From Agromyces kandeliae (GTDB taxonomy: Bacteria > Actinomycetota > Actinomycetes > Actinomycetales > Microbacteriaceae): a stretch of 64,000 bases of DNA. This document shows positions 1 to 8,457 of the stretch, one piece after another; position 1 is the stretch's first letter, and each line of letters begins with the position of its first letter. A program made the position numbers and the translations under genes. Location: NCBI RefSeq assembly GCF_009674665.1, contig NZ_WKJD01000012.1:450882-514881 (forward strand). Direction: 5' to 3'. The notes under the pieces were generated by a model. It was given only the letters and a program-made list of their open reading frames with translations. It was not told the DNA's origin and searched no databases.

Positions 1-1052
1 GTCGGCCGGACCGCCGAGGAGCCGTCGGCCGCCATCGCGAGGCCGCGCCGGAGGTTGACCGAGTCGCCGGCGGTCGCGTAGCTCCAGCGCACGCCGGTCA
101 CGCCGCCGTCGGCTTCGCGTGCGCCGTTCAGGTCGAGCAGCGACGCTCCGTGCTCGCCGATCACGCGCCCGACGCCGGTCGCGCGGTCGAGGACGACCGC
201 CGTCGTCTCGTCGACGCCGAGCACCAGGTCGTGGCCGGTCTCGAGGCCGAGCTCGACCGCGCGGCCCTGGCGGCCCCATGTGGTGAAGTGGCTGTCGATC
301 TGGACGCCCTCGACGAAGCCGAAGCCGCCGGAGGGCAGGTACCCGAGCTCGGTCGGGTCGTCGAGGTATCCGGCCGTCGCGCCGTCGCGCCATGCTTCGT
401 ACGATTCGCCGCCGGTCACCATGTCGGAGCCCTGCTGGATCGCGAGGCCGGCGCTGACGCCCGCGACGACGCCGCGGTCGGCGGCCGCACGGAGCGCGGT
501 GAGGACCGCGGTGTCGGTGCACGACTCGAACGCCTCGAGCGGTGCCGGCTCGCAGTCCTGGAGGGTCCGGACGTAGCGCATCTGGTCACCGCCGCCGAAG
601 AAGACGCCCGTGGCATCCGCGATCTCCGCGACGACGGCGGGGTCGTCCGCGCGATCGGGACGGTACTCGTCGCCGGGGTAGTCGACGGCGGTGTCGACGG
701 GGACGGCGTACGTCTCGGCGCCGTACCGCTGGAACAGCTCGGAGTAGTACAGGCCGTTCGCCGCCGCGTTGTTGAGCGAGGAGTCGGCCGCCTGCTCCGG
801 CGTGCGCGCCGAGCGCGCGGCAGCGGTCACGATCGCGATGCGCGCCTTCTCGGGGCCCGCGCCGTCCGGATCGGCCAGGTCGACCACCGCCCGGAGGATC
901 TCGGCGTTCTCGTCGAGGTTGCCCCCGATGAGGACGGCGTGCGGGGTCGATGCCGGGTCGGCGGAACCCGGTGCCGCCGACGCCGGCGGAGCGATGGTCA
1001 GTGCGAGCGCGGCGGTGGTGCAGGCCGCGATCGACAGGGGAATGCGTCGCAT
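1..1052 (-). CDS. Secreted cyanophycinase (peptidase S51), C-terminus cut by window edge
   Basis: Cyanophycinases hydrolyse cyanophycin, a poly-Asp backbone with Arg side branches, to beta-Asp-Arg dipeptides. The frame is open from ATG 1052 to the window edge, about 350 codons. It begins with a Sec-type signal peptide (MRRIPLS, a hydrophobic run, then an Ala-X-Ala-like site near residue 27) and has no lipobox Cys. The S51 nucleophile elbow GVSAGLAIQQG puts the catalytic Ser near residue 200. An upstream FFGGGDQ.RYV segment and a downstream IDSHF...GR.GR segment (His near 255) match the cyanophycinase active-site pattern. GGAGG lies four bases before the ATG. It is divergent from an amino-acid ABC operon, which fits uptake of the released dipeptide. 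The family is well supported; cyanophycin rather than another isopeptide as substrate is inferred. Confidence 0.85.
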   Translation of the reverse strand, partial: MRRIPLSIAACTTAALALTIAPPASAAPGSADPASTPHAVLIGGNLDENAEILRAVVDLADPDGAGPEKARIAIVTAAARSARTPEQAADSSLNNAAANGLYYSELFQRYGAETYAVPVDTAVDYPGDEYRPDRADDPAVVAEIADATGVFFGGGDQMRYVRTLQDCEPAPLEAFESCTDTAVLTALRAAADRGVVAGVSAGLAIQQGSDMVTGGESYEAWRDGATAGYLDDPTELGYLPSGGFGFVEGVQIDSHFTTWGRQGRAVELGLETGHDLVLGVDETTAVVLDRATGVGRVIGEHGASLLDLNGAREADGGVTGVRWSYATAGDSVNLRRGLAMAADGSSAVRP

Positions 1053-1076
1053 GGTGCCTCCTTGGAATTTCCATTA

Positions 1077-1089
1077 CAGAATCGTTCTG
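1077..1089. promoter_or_regulatory. Dyad before the cyanophycinase gene
   Basis: CAGAA-TCG-TTCTG is a perfect 5-bp inverted repeat 25 bp before the cyanophycinase start and overlaps a TGTAAT-like -10 on the minus strand. It is a candidate operator for a local regulator such as the RpiR protein at 5324-6199. Only the symmetry is observed. Confidence 0.35.
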
Positions 1090-1192
1090 GTAGTGCCGGA
1101 TGCTAACGCACGATACGGGCCGGTGGAAGGGGTGCGCGCCGTTCGTCCGCCGAGCTCGTTGTGCATCCGTGATCGTTACAGCAAGAAAAATC

Positions 1193-1219
1193 TCTGGCAT
1201 TTCTGGAACATCTGTTACA
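1193..1219 (+). promoter_or_regulatory. Three 9-bp repeats and probable promoter of the amino-acid ABC operon
   Basis: TCTGGCATT, TCTGGAACA and TCTGTTACA follow each other directly. They sit in an AT-rich patch of an otherwise GC-rich gap, 50 bp before the binding-protein gene. The last unit runs into TACATACT, a possible -10. The rest of the gap 1053-1268 shows nothing else recognisable. Confidence 0.35.
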
Positions 1220-1268
1220 TACTCGGACGCACCCCGTTCCCGCCGCAGTGACCTAGAAGGGCTCGCAC

Positions 1269-2228
1269 ATGTTCGTTCCCACTCCCAGCAAGGCCGCGCT
1301 CCTCGTCGCCGCCCTCGCCGGCGCCACGCTCCTCGCCGGCTGCAGCGCCACCGCATCGTCGGCGGACCCCGTCGCGGAGGACGATGCGGTCGAGGTCGCC
1401 GGCATCGAGATCACCGTCGACGAGGCCGCCGCCGATCTCCTCCCCGCCGAGATCGCGGAGGCCGGCGCCGTCAAGGTGGCCACCGACGCGCCGTACGCGC
1501 CGTTCGAGATGTTCATCGAGGAGGGCTCCGACGAGCTCACGGGCGTCGACGTCGACCTCGGGCACGCCATCGGCGCGAAGCTCGGCATCGACTTCGCCTT
1601 CGAGCAGCAGGCGTTCGACGGCATCATCCCCGCCCTCCAGGCCGGCAACTTCGACGTCACCATCACGGCGATGACGTCGAGCGTCGAGCGCATGGAGGTG
1701 CTCACCTTCGTCGACTACTCGGCCTCCGGCACCGGCATCCTCACCACCGCAGGCAACCCCGAGGGCATCCGGAGCTTCCTCGACCTCTGCGGCGAGAGCG
1801 TCGCCGTGCAGGGTGCGACCAGCCAGGTCGACCTCGTGAAGGAGGTCTGGCAGGGCGAGTGCGAGGCCGAGGGCCAGGGCCCGATCGAGCTCAGCGAGTT
1901 CCCGTCCGACGCCGACGCGCAGCTCGCGATCACGAGCGGCAAGGCGATCGCCTCGCTCCTCACCAAGCCCAGCGCCGGCTACGTGGCCAAGACGACGAAC
2001 GACGGCGCCACGTTCGAGGTCGTCGAGGACCCGGACGCCCCGAACGGCTACGACGCGACGCTCAACGGCATCGGCGTCCTGAAGGGCGACGAGGGCCTCG
2101 CCGAGGCGATCCGGGCCGCGCTGCAGTCCCTCATCGACGACGGCACCTACGACGCCATCCTCGACCAGTACGGCGTGACCGGTATCGGCATCGACGAGGC
2201 CACGATCAACGGCGCCGCCGCCGAGTGA
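1269..2228 (+). CDS. Polar amino-acid ABC transporter, substrate-binding lipoprotein (family 3)
   Basis: Extracellular solute-binding protein of 319 residues, delivering an amino acid or small peptide to the permease at 2267-3259. A lipoprotein signal ends LLAGC with Cys25, so it is membrane-anchored outside the cell. The mature part has the family-3 pattern: [10 protein letters not shown], then [23 protein letters not shown] and a [11 protein letters not shown] tail. AGAAGGG lies about nine bases upstream of ATG 1269. It is first gene of an importer-peptidase-regulator operon divergent from the cyanophycinase, so a cationic or isoaspartyl product such as beta-Asp-Arg or Arg is a plausible ligand; this is inference from context. 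Confidence 0.9.
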   Translation: MFVPTPSKAALLVAALAGATLLAGCSATASSADPVAEDDAVEVAGIEITVDEAAADLLPAEIAEAGAVKVATDAPYAPFEMFIEEGSDELTGVDVDLGHAIGAKLGIDFAFEQQAFDGIIPALQAGNFDVTITAMTSSVERMEVLTFVDYSASGTGILTTAGNPEGIRSFLDLCGESVAVQGATSQVDLVKEVWQGECEAEGQGPIELSEFPSDADAQLAITSGKAIASLLTKPSAGYVAKTTNDGATFEVVEDPDAPNGYDATLNGIGVLKGDEGLAEAIRAALQSLIDDGTYDAILDQYGVTGIGIDEATINGAAAE

Positions 2229-2266
2229 CGCCCTCGGGCACGCTCCCAACAGAAAGCACCGACCTC

Positions 2267-3259
2267 ATGACCGCAACGCAGCCGTCATCCACGGCGGCGC
2301 CCGAGGGACCCAGGACCCCCTCGGGCGCCCGCCCGGGCCCGATCGAAGCCGTGCCCGTCCGCCACCCGGGCCGTTGGATCGCCGCCGTCCTCGTCCTCGT
2401 CCTCGGCATCGGCGCGATCGCCTCGATCCTGCAGAACCCGAACCTCGACCTGCCCACGGTCGCGGAGTACCTGTTCAAGCCGTTGACCATCGACGGCGTG
2501 CTCATCACCATCTGGCTCACCGTGGCCTCGATGATCATGGGCGTGTTCGGCGGCATCGTGGTCGCCGTCATGCGACTCTCGGCCAACCCGGTCCTCTCCG
2601 TCGCCGCGATGCTCTTCATCTGGGTCTTCCGCGGCACCCCGCTGCTGCTCCAGCTCATCTTCTGGGGCTTCATCGGCGCCTTCATCCCGAAGATCGTCAT
2701 CGGGATCCCGTTCACCTCGGTCGAGTTCTGGTCGTTCACGACGAGCGACCTCATCCCGGCGACCGTCGCCGCGCTCCTCGCCCTGGGCCTGAACGAGATG
2801 GCCTACGCCGCCGAGATCGTGCGCGCGGGCATCCAGTCCGTCGACCACGGGCAGAGCGAGGCCGCGCACTCGCTCGGCATGTCGCCCGCGAAGACCCTCC
2901 GCCGCGTCGTGCTGCCCCAGGCGATGCGCGTCATCATCCCGCCGATGGGCAACGAGACCATCACCATGCTGAAGAGCACCTCGCTCGTCGCCATCGTCGC
3001 GGGCGACGACCTCATGTCGAACATCCGCGAGGCCTACACGCAGAACTACAAGATCATCCCGCTGCTCATCGTCGCGGCGATCTGGTACCTCGCGCTCACG
3101 TCGATCCTCTCGATCCCGCAGATGTGGCTCGAGCGCCGTTACGGCCGGGGCTTCACCGGCGCCCGACCCACCATCGGGTCCCGCGTCGCCACGATCACGC
3201 AGGGCATCGCGCTGCCGACGCGACCGTCGCGCGCGTCGAAGAAGGGAGCGGAGTCATGA
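2267..3259 (+). CDS. Polar amino-acid ABC transporter permease
   Basis: Inner-membrane permease of 330 residues of the HisM/GlnP type. About 45 polar residues precede the first membrane segment ([16 protein letters not shown]). Further hydrophobic segments follow, then the ATPase-contact EAA loop ([21 protein letters not shown] region, roughly residues 204-225). ATG 2267 is chosen 38 bp after the binding-protein gene. The stop overlaps the ATPase start in an ATGA junction. A single permease gene implies a homodimer in the transporter. Confidence 0.9.
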   Translation: MTATQPSSTAAPEGPRTPSGARPGPIEAVPVRHPGRWIAAVLVLVLGIGAIASILQNPNLDLPTVAEYLFKPLTIDGVLITIWLTVASMIMGVFGGIVVAVMRLSANPVLSVAAMLFIWVFRGTPLLLQLIFWGFIGAFIPKIVIGIPFTSVEFWSFTTSDLIPATVAALLALGLNEMAYAAEIVRAGIQSVDHGQSEAAHSLGMSPAKTLRRVVLPQAMRVIIPPMGNETITMLKSTSLVAIVAGDDLMSNIREAYTQNYKIIPLLIVAAIWYLALTSILSIPQMWLERRYGRGFTGARPTIGSRVATITQGIALPTRPSRASKKGAES

Positions 3260-4062
3260 CCGCCACGATCCCGCAGGTCGCTCCCGCGGCATCCGTCGCC
3301 GACCGCCCGATGGTCGAGGCCGTCGAGGTGCACAAGCGCTTCGGCAACCTCGAAGTCCTGAAGGGCATCACCATGTCGGTCGAGCGCGGCCAGGTGGTCT
3401 GCCTCCTCGGCCCCTCGGGTTCGGGCAAGTCCACCTTCCTCCGGTGCATCAACCACCTCGAGCAGATCGACGCAGGCATGATCCGGGTCGCCGGTGAGAC
3501 CGTCGGCTACCGCGAGAAGAACGGCAGGCTCCACGAGCTCCGCGAGAGGGAGGTCGCAGCGCAGCGCCGCAAGGTCGGCATGGTCTTCCAGAGGTTCAAC
3601 CTCTTCCCCCACATGACCGCGCTCGAGAACGTCATCGAGGCGCCCACCCAGGTCGCCGGGCGGTCGAAGGCGGATGCCAAGGCGCAGGCCCGGCGACTGC
3701 TCGCCCAGGTCGGACTCGCCGACAAGGCCGACACGTACCCGGCGCAGCTCTCGGGAGGTCAGCAGCAGCGCGTCGCGATCGCACGCGCCCTCGCGATGGA
3801 GCCCGAGGTCATGCTCTTCGACGAGCCCACGTCCGCGCTCGACCCGGAGCTCGTGGGCGACGTGCTCGACGTCATGCGCGGCCTCGCCGAGAGCGGCATG
3901 ACGATGATCGTCGTGACCCACGAGATCGGCTTCGCCCGCGAGGTCGGCGACGTGGCGGTGTTCATGGACGGCGGGGTGGTCGTCGAGGCCGGCGACCCGA
4001 CGCAGGTCCTCGTCGACCCCCGGGAGGAGCGCACCCGCGCGTTCCTCTCCAAGGTGCTCTGA
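3256..4062 (+). CDS. Polar amino-acid ABC transporter ATP-binding protein
   Basis: Cytoplasmic ATPase of 268 residues of the HisP/GlnQ class. Walker A is GPSGSGKST near residues 52-60, the signature is LSGGQQQR, and Walker B with D-loop is [13 protein letters not shown]. The Q-loop segment [18 protein letters not shown] is typical of polar amino-acid importers. It overlaps the permease by 4 bp and its TGA shares one base with the next ATG, so the operon is translationally coupled. Confidence 0.93.
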   Translation: MTATIPQVAPAASVADRPMVEAVEVHKRFGNLEVLKGITMSVERGQVVCLLGPSGSGKSTFLRCINHLEQIDAGMIRVAGETVGYREKNGRLHELREREVAAQRRKVGMVFQRFNLFPHMTALENVIEAPTQVAGRSKADAKAQARRLLAQVGLADKADTYPAQLSGGQQQRVAIARALAMEPEVMLFDEPTSALDPELVGDVLDVMRGLAESGMTMIVVTHEIGFAREVGDVAVFMDGGVVVEAGDPTQVLVDPREERTRAFLSKVL

Positions 4063-5303
4063 TGGCGCGGCTCATCACGCCGACCGACGCGGAGGCGCCG
4101 GCCGGCCGGCCGCAGGTCGCCCACCCGCCGACGTCCGCGGAACTCGTCGACGCGGCGAACGGACTCGACCGGCGCTTCCGCGACGACCTCGCCCGGATCG
4201 TCGGCATCGACTCGGGCTCCCACGATCCCGTCGGCGTGACGCGCGTCGCCGACTGGGCTGCCGGGGCCCTGCGCGGCGACGGGTTCGATGTCGAGGCGAT
4301 CCCGACGCCCGACGTGGACGGCCGGCGGTACGGCCCGGTCGTCGTCGGTCGCCGGAGGGGCGCGGGCTCGGCGCGTGTGGTCCTGTTCGCCCACCTCGAC
4401 ACGGTCTTCCCGGCGGGCACCGCCGCCGAGCGGCCGTTCCGCGTCGTCGACGGCATCGCGAACGGCCCGGGGGTCTGCGACGATGCGGCGGGCGTCGCGG
4501 CGGCCCTCGCCGCGGCCCGCGTGCTCGACCGGCTCGCCTACGACGGATTCGGCGAGCTCCTCATCGTGTTCACCCCGGACGAGGAGGTCGGGTCGCCCGC
4601 GAGCCGCGAGATCCTCGCCGAGCTCGTCACGGGGGCGGATGCCGCGCTGTGCCTCGAGTGCGCGCGAGAGAACGGCGACCTCGTCGGCGCCCGCAAGGGC
4701 GTCGCCGACGTGCTCGTCACCGTGCGCGGCCGGGCGGCGCACTCCGGCGTCGAGCCCGAGCGCGGGGTGAACGCCGCCGTCGAGGCGGCCCGTCTCGTGC
4801 TCGACCTGCAGGCGCTGTCCGGGTCAGTGCCGGGCCTGACCCTGAACGTCGGCCGCGTCGCAGCGGGCAGCCGGGCGAACATCGTCCCCGACATCGCCGA
4901 GCTGCACCTCGAGGTCCGCTCGGTCGGTCTCGGGGAACTCGTGGCGACGCTGGACGCGATCGACGAGCGGGCACGGCGTCCGTTCGTCGACGGCGCACGC
5001 ATCGAGGTCGAGCGGCTCGACGTCTGCCCACCGCTCGAGCGGGTCGCCACCGACGCGCTCGCCGAGCTCGCGCGGCGGGTCGGCGCCGACCTCGCGCTCG
5101 AGTTCGAGGTGGCCGCGACCGGCGGTGCCTCCGACGCGAACTTCGTCGCCGCGCTCGGCGTGCCGACCCTCGACGGGCTCGGCCCGGTCGGCGGCGGGGA
5201 CCACGGCATCGACGAGTGGCTCGACGTCGAAGGAGCGCCTGAGCGGATCGCGCTCCTCGCCGGGCTCGTCGTCGCGATCGCCGAGGGCGGCCCGATACGG
5301 TGA
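4062..5303 (+). CDS. M20 family metallopeptidase, carboxypeptidase G2 type
   Basis: Zinc peptidase of 413 residues. The M20 dizinc motifs are visible: HLD (His111, Asp113), GVCDDAAG (bridging Asp140), catalytic EE (Glu174-175), an ECA segment and a C-terminal GGGDHGIDEW segment. The GLGPVGGG ending places it with CPG2-like enzymes that release acidic residues from amides or dipeptides. No signal peptide is seen, so it should act inside on imported substrate. It is coupled by one base to the ABC ATPase and by 4 bp or a short leader to the RpiR regulator. Beside a secreted cyanophycinase, a beta-Asp-Arg dipeptidase role is attractive but unproven; acyl-amino-acid or Glu-peptide hydrolysis are alternatives. 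Confidence 0.85.
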   Translation: MARLITPTDAEAPAGRPQVAHPPTSAELVDAANGLDRRFRDDLARIVGIDSGSHDPVGVTRVADWAAGALRGDGFDVEAIPTPDVDGRRYGPVVVGRRRGAGSARVVLFAHLDTVFPAGTAAERPFRVVDGIANGPGVCDDAAGVAAALAAARVLDRLAYDGFGELLIVFTPDEEVGSPASREILAELVTGADAALCLECARENGDLVGARKGVADVLVTVRGRAAHSGVEPERGVNAAVEAARLVLDLQALSGSVPGLTLNVGRVAAGSRANIVPDIAELHLEVRSVGLGELVATLDAIDERARRPFVDGARIEVERLDVCPPLERVATDALAELARRVGADLALEFEVAATGGASDANFVAALGVPTLDGLGPVGGGDHGIDEWLDVEGAPERIALLAGLVVAIAEGGPIR

Positions 5304-5311
5304 GCACGGTG

Positions 5312-5318
5312 AAGGAGG
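5312..5318 (+). promoter_or_regulatory. Shine-Dalgarno AAGGAGG that decides the rpiR start
   Basis: AAGGAGG sits five bases before GTG 5324 and downstream of the overlapping GTG 5300. It therefore favours 5324 as the translated start of the RpiR regulator. Confidence 0.6.
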
Positions 5319-5323
5319 TGGCC

Positions 5324-6199
5324 GTGGCAGCTGGCGAGGCACCGGTCCCGATGGCCGAGGCGATCCGCCGCGGCATGGCCGACTGCAGTCCCGCGGAGCG
5401 GAAGGTGGCGCGGGTGCTCCTGTCGTCGTACCCGTCCGCCGGATTCGAGACCGTCGCGAAGCTCGCCGCACGCGCGGGCGTGAGCGGCCCGACCGTCCTC
5501 CGGTTCGCGAATCGCCTCGGGTACCGCGGGTTCCCCGACTTCCAGCAGGCGCTCCGCGACGACCTCGACGAGCGCTCGGCGTCGCCGATCGACCTCTACG
5601 ATCGACACCGCTCCGACCAGGGCGCGGACGCGGTCTCAGGACTCGAACGCGCCGCCTCGATCACCCGGGACACCCTGGACCGCACGTTCGATGCGCTCGT
5701 CCCGGGCGAGTTCGACCGGGCGGTCGACCTCCTGTGCGCACCGAGGACCCGCGTGCTCGTCGCCGGCGGTCGATTCAGCGGCCTGCTCGCGAAGGTCCTC
5801 GCCCAGCACCTCCAGCTCATCCGCACGGGGGTCGCCGCGCTGCCCGAGCACGACGCCGGGCGCATCGAGGCGGTCGCCGGGCTCCGCCGAGGCGATGTCG
5901 TGGTCCTCTTCGACTATCGGCGGTACGAGGAGCCGACGCGACGCCTCGCGGCGGCGGCGCGCGAGCGCAAGGCGTCCGTCGTGCTGTTCACGGATGCCTG
6001 GCTCTCGCCGATCGCGAGCGAGGCCGACGTCGTGCTCCCGAGCGAGACCGATTCGCCGTCACCGGCCTTCGATGCGATGACCCCCGTGCTCGCGATCGTG
6101 GAAGCCGTGATCGCCGAGTGCTCGGAGCGGCTCGGGACCGCGGCATCCGCCCGCATGCGCGAGGTCGAGGACGCCGGTCGCGAGCTCGGCCTCTACTGA
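5324..6199 (+). CDS. RpiR/MurR family transcriptional regulator (HTH plus SIS)
   Basis: Regulator of about 291 residues. An N-terminal RpiR helix-turn-helix contains LAARAGVSGPTVLRFANRLGYRGF. A C-terminal SIS domain follows, with the sugar- or effector-binding stretch VLVAGGRFSG...LAQHLQLI and later DVVVLFDYRRYEEPTR. RpiR proteins usually sense phosphosugars, but members beside amino-acid or peptide transporters are common. As last gene of the importer-peptidase operon it is the likely local regulator and could act on the shared gap 1053-1268. GTG 5300, overlapping the peptidase stop, is the alternative start. Confidence 0.85.
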   Translation: MAAGEAPVPMAEAIRRGMADCSPAERKVARVLLSSYPSAGFETVAKLAARAGVSGPTVLRFANRLGYRGFPDFQQALRDDLDERSASPIDLYDRHRSDQGADAVSGLERAASITRDTLDRTFDALVPGEFDRAVDLLCAPRTRVLVAGGRFSGLLAKVLAQHLQLIRTGVAALPEHDAGRIEAVAGLRRGDVVVLFDYRRYEEPTRRLAAAARERKASVVLFTDAWLSPIASEADVVLPSETDSPSPAFDAMTPVLAIVEAVIAECSERLGTAASARMREVEDAGRELGLY

Positions 6200-6215
6200 T
6201 CGAGCGCCCGCCCCG

Positions 6216-6240
6216 CCCGTCGGGAGAACCGGCCGACGGG
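6216..6240 (+). terminator. Hairpin after the rpiR operon
   Basis: CCCGTCGG and CCGACGGG form a perfect 8-bp stem around a nine-base loop, 17 bp past the rpiR stop. There is no T-tract, as is common for actinobacterial terminators. The rest of the gap to 6354 shows no clear promoter. Confidence 0.55.
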
Positions 6241-6354
6241 ACCTGAGTCCCTTCGCGGCATCGGAAGCGCCGATAGAACTGATGGCGACCCGACTCATAC
6301 CGCCGCCGCCACCCTGCGCCCCCGCTCCGGCTCGATACCGAGGGGAACAGCAGG

Positions 6355-8457
6355 ATGTCAGAGGCGACGCCGACAGGGCGACCCATCAGTCGACGCACGT
6401 TCATCGCGGCCGCAGGGGCGGCCGGCGCGGGGTTCATGCTCTACGCGATGCTGCCGGGCGGCGAACGCGTGGCGCTCGCGCAGATCCCCGGCGGCACGCT
6501 GCCGCCGGGCGACGTGCCGAAGTTCATCACGCCGCTGCTCGTTCCGCCCGTCATGCCGCGGGCCGGGACGATCAACCGCAAGGGCGGCAAGCCGGCGGAC
6601 TACTACGAGATCTCGGTGCGGCAGTTCCCGCAGCAGATCCTGCCGGTGGGCCTGCCGGCGACGACCGTCTGGGGCTACGGCGCAGTCTTGAGCGAGAGCA
6701 AGAAGGGGCTGCTCATCCACAACGCCCCGTCGCTCACGATCGAGTCGAAGTGGGGCCGCCCGGTCCGGGTGAAGTGGATCAACGAACTCGTCGACGTCGA
6801 CGGCAACGCCCTCCCGCACCTGCTGCCCGTCGACCCCACGCTGCACTGGGCGAACCCGCCGGGCGGGGACGCCGGTCGCGACACGAGGCCGGTGTTCACC
6901 GGCGACACGCCCGGCCCGTACACCGGGCCCGTCCCGCTCGTCACGCACCTGCACGGTGCGGTCGGCGTCGGCGACGAGAGCGACGGCTACGCCGAGGCGT
7001 GGTTCCTGCCCGCCGCCGCCGACATCCCGGCGGGGTATGCGACCGAGGGGACCTGGTACGACTTCTTCGCCGGCAAGGCTGCGGCCGCGTTCGGCGCGAC
7101 CTGGGGCCCGGGCTTCGCGGAGTTCGAGTACCCGAACGACCAGCGGGAGTCCACGCTCTGGTACCACGACCACGCGCTCGGGATGACGCGCCTCAACGTC
7201 TACGCGGGGCCGGCCGGGTTCTTCATCGTCCGCGGGGGCCCGGACGGCGAGAAGGCCGTGCTCGACGCGCGGAACGGGGCGACCGCGGTGCTGCCGTCGC
7301 CCGCGCCGATGGAGGGCGACAAGTTCCCGCCGAACAAGACGTACTTCGAGATCCCGATCGTCGTCCAGGATCGCTCGTTCAACTCCGACGGGTCGCTCTT
7401 CTACCCCGACACCCGGGAGTTCTTCGACGACATCGTCGGGCCGTACATCCCCGACGGCGAGTTCTCGCCGATCTGGCAGCCCGAGTTCTTCGGCAACATG
7501 CTCATGGTCAACGGCAACACGTGGCCCTTCCACCAGGTGGAGCAACGCCGCTACCGCCTGCGGTTCCTCAACGGATGCCAGTCCCGGTTCCTGATCCTCG
7601 ACTTCACCGCGATCCCGGGCGTCGAGGTCTGGCAGATCGGCAACGAGGGCGGGTTCCTCGCGTCGCCCGTGAACCTCACCGCGGACCACGGCAACCGGAT
7701 GCTGCTGGGGCTCGCCGAGCGCGCCGACGTCATCGTCGACTTCACCAACGTGCCGGTCGGCGCCTACGTCCTGCAGAACGTCGGTCCGGACGAGCCGTTC
7801 GGCGGGGGCGAGCCGGACCTCGACTTCCCGAAGGCGGACCCGGACTCGACCGGCCAGGTCATGTCGTTCGTCGTCGGGCCCGCCCTGGCCGCCGACACGA
7901 CCACCCCGCCGCAGTACCTCGTCCTCCCGCCGATCGCGCCCCTCCCGGCGGAGTCGGTGGTCCGGCCGCTCGCGCTCATCGAGAAGATGGCGGAGGGCCA
8001 CAACGAGGAGGGCGACGTCTACGAGGGGCCCGCGGAGGCCCTGCTCGGCGACATCCAGTCGGGGGTCTGGATCGACCGGGTCTGGGCGGATCCGGTGACC
8101 GAGAACCCGGCGATCGGTGCGACCGAGGTCTGGGAGTTCGTCAACACGACGGGCGACGCGCATCCGATGCACGTGCACGAGGTCGTGTTCGAGGTCGTGA
8201 ACCGCGAGGGCCTCGTCCTCGACGGCGGCGAGGTCGCCCAGCCGGTGCAGCCCGACGGCAACGTGCGGCCGCCCGAGCCGTGGGAGACCGGGTTCAAGGA
8301 CACGGTCATCGCGTACCCCGGCGAGGTCACGCGCGTGCGCGCGACCTTCGTCAACCCCGGCCAGTACGTCTGGCACTGCCACATCGTCGAGCACGAGGAC
8401 AACGAGATGATGCGTCCGTACCGGATCGGTCCGGAGCAGCCGGGTCAGCCCGCCTGA
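6355..8457 (+). CDS. Tat-exported multicopper oxidase
   Basis: Secreted copper enzyme of 700 residues. A twin-arginine signal (SRRTFIAA then a hydrophobic run) starts the protein, fitting export after cofactor folding. All four copper motifs are present: HLHG near 196, WYHDHALGMTRLN near 268, HPMHVH near 602 and WHCHIVEHEDNEMM near 672. The HCH...M ending supplies type 1 and type 3 ligands, including the axial Met. Length and layout fit bilirubin-oxidase/CotA-like laccases. Its likely job is oxidising phenols, metals or cuprous ions; substrate cannot be read from sequence. Its 3' end overlaps the convergent hydrolase gene by 13 bp. Confidence 0.9.
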   Translation: MSEATPTGRPISRRTFIAAAGAAGAGFMLYAMLPGGERVALAQIPGGTLPPGDVPKFITPLLVPPVMPRAGTINRKGGKPADYYEISVRQFPQQILPVGLPATTVWGYGAVLSESKKGLLIHNAPSLTIESKWGRPVRVKWINELVDVDGNALPHLLPVDPTLHWANPPGGDAGRDTRPVFTGDTPGPYTGPVPLVTHLHGAVGVGDESDGYAEAWFLPAAADIPAGYATEGTWYDFFAGKAAAAFGATWGPGFAEFEYPNDQRESTLWYHDHALGMTRLNVYAGPAGFFIVRGGPDGEKAVLDARNGATAVLPSPAPMEGDKFPPNKTYFEIPIVVQDRSFNSDGSLFYPDTREFFDDIVGPYIPDGEFSPIWQPEFFGNMLMVNGNTWPFHQVEQRRYRLRFLNGCQSRFLILDFTAIPGVEVWQIGNEGGFLASPVNLTADHGNRMLLGLAERADVIVDFTNVPVGAYVLQNVGPDEPFGGGEPDLDFPKADPDSTGQVMSFVVGPALAADTTTPPQYLVLPPIAPLPAESVVRPLALIEKMAEGHNEEGDVYEGPAEALLGDIQSGVWIDRVWADPVTENPAIGATEVWEFVNTTGDAHPMHVHEVVFEVVNREGLVLDGGEVAQPVQPDGNVRPPEPWETGFKDTVIAYPGEVTRVRATFVNPGQYVWHCHIVEHEDNEMMRPYRIGPEQPGQPA

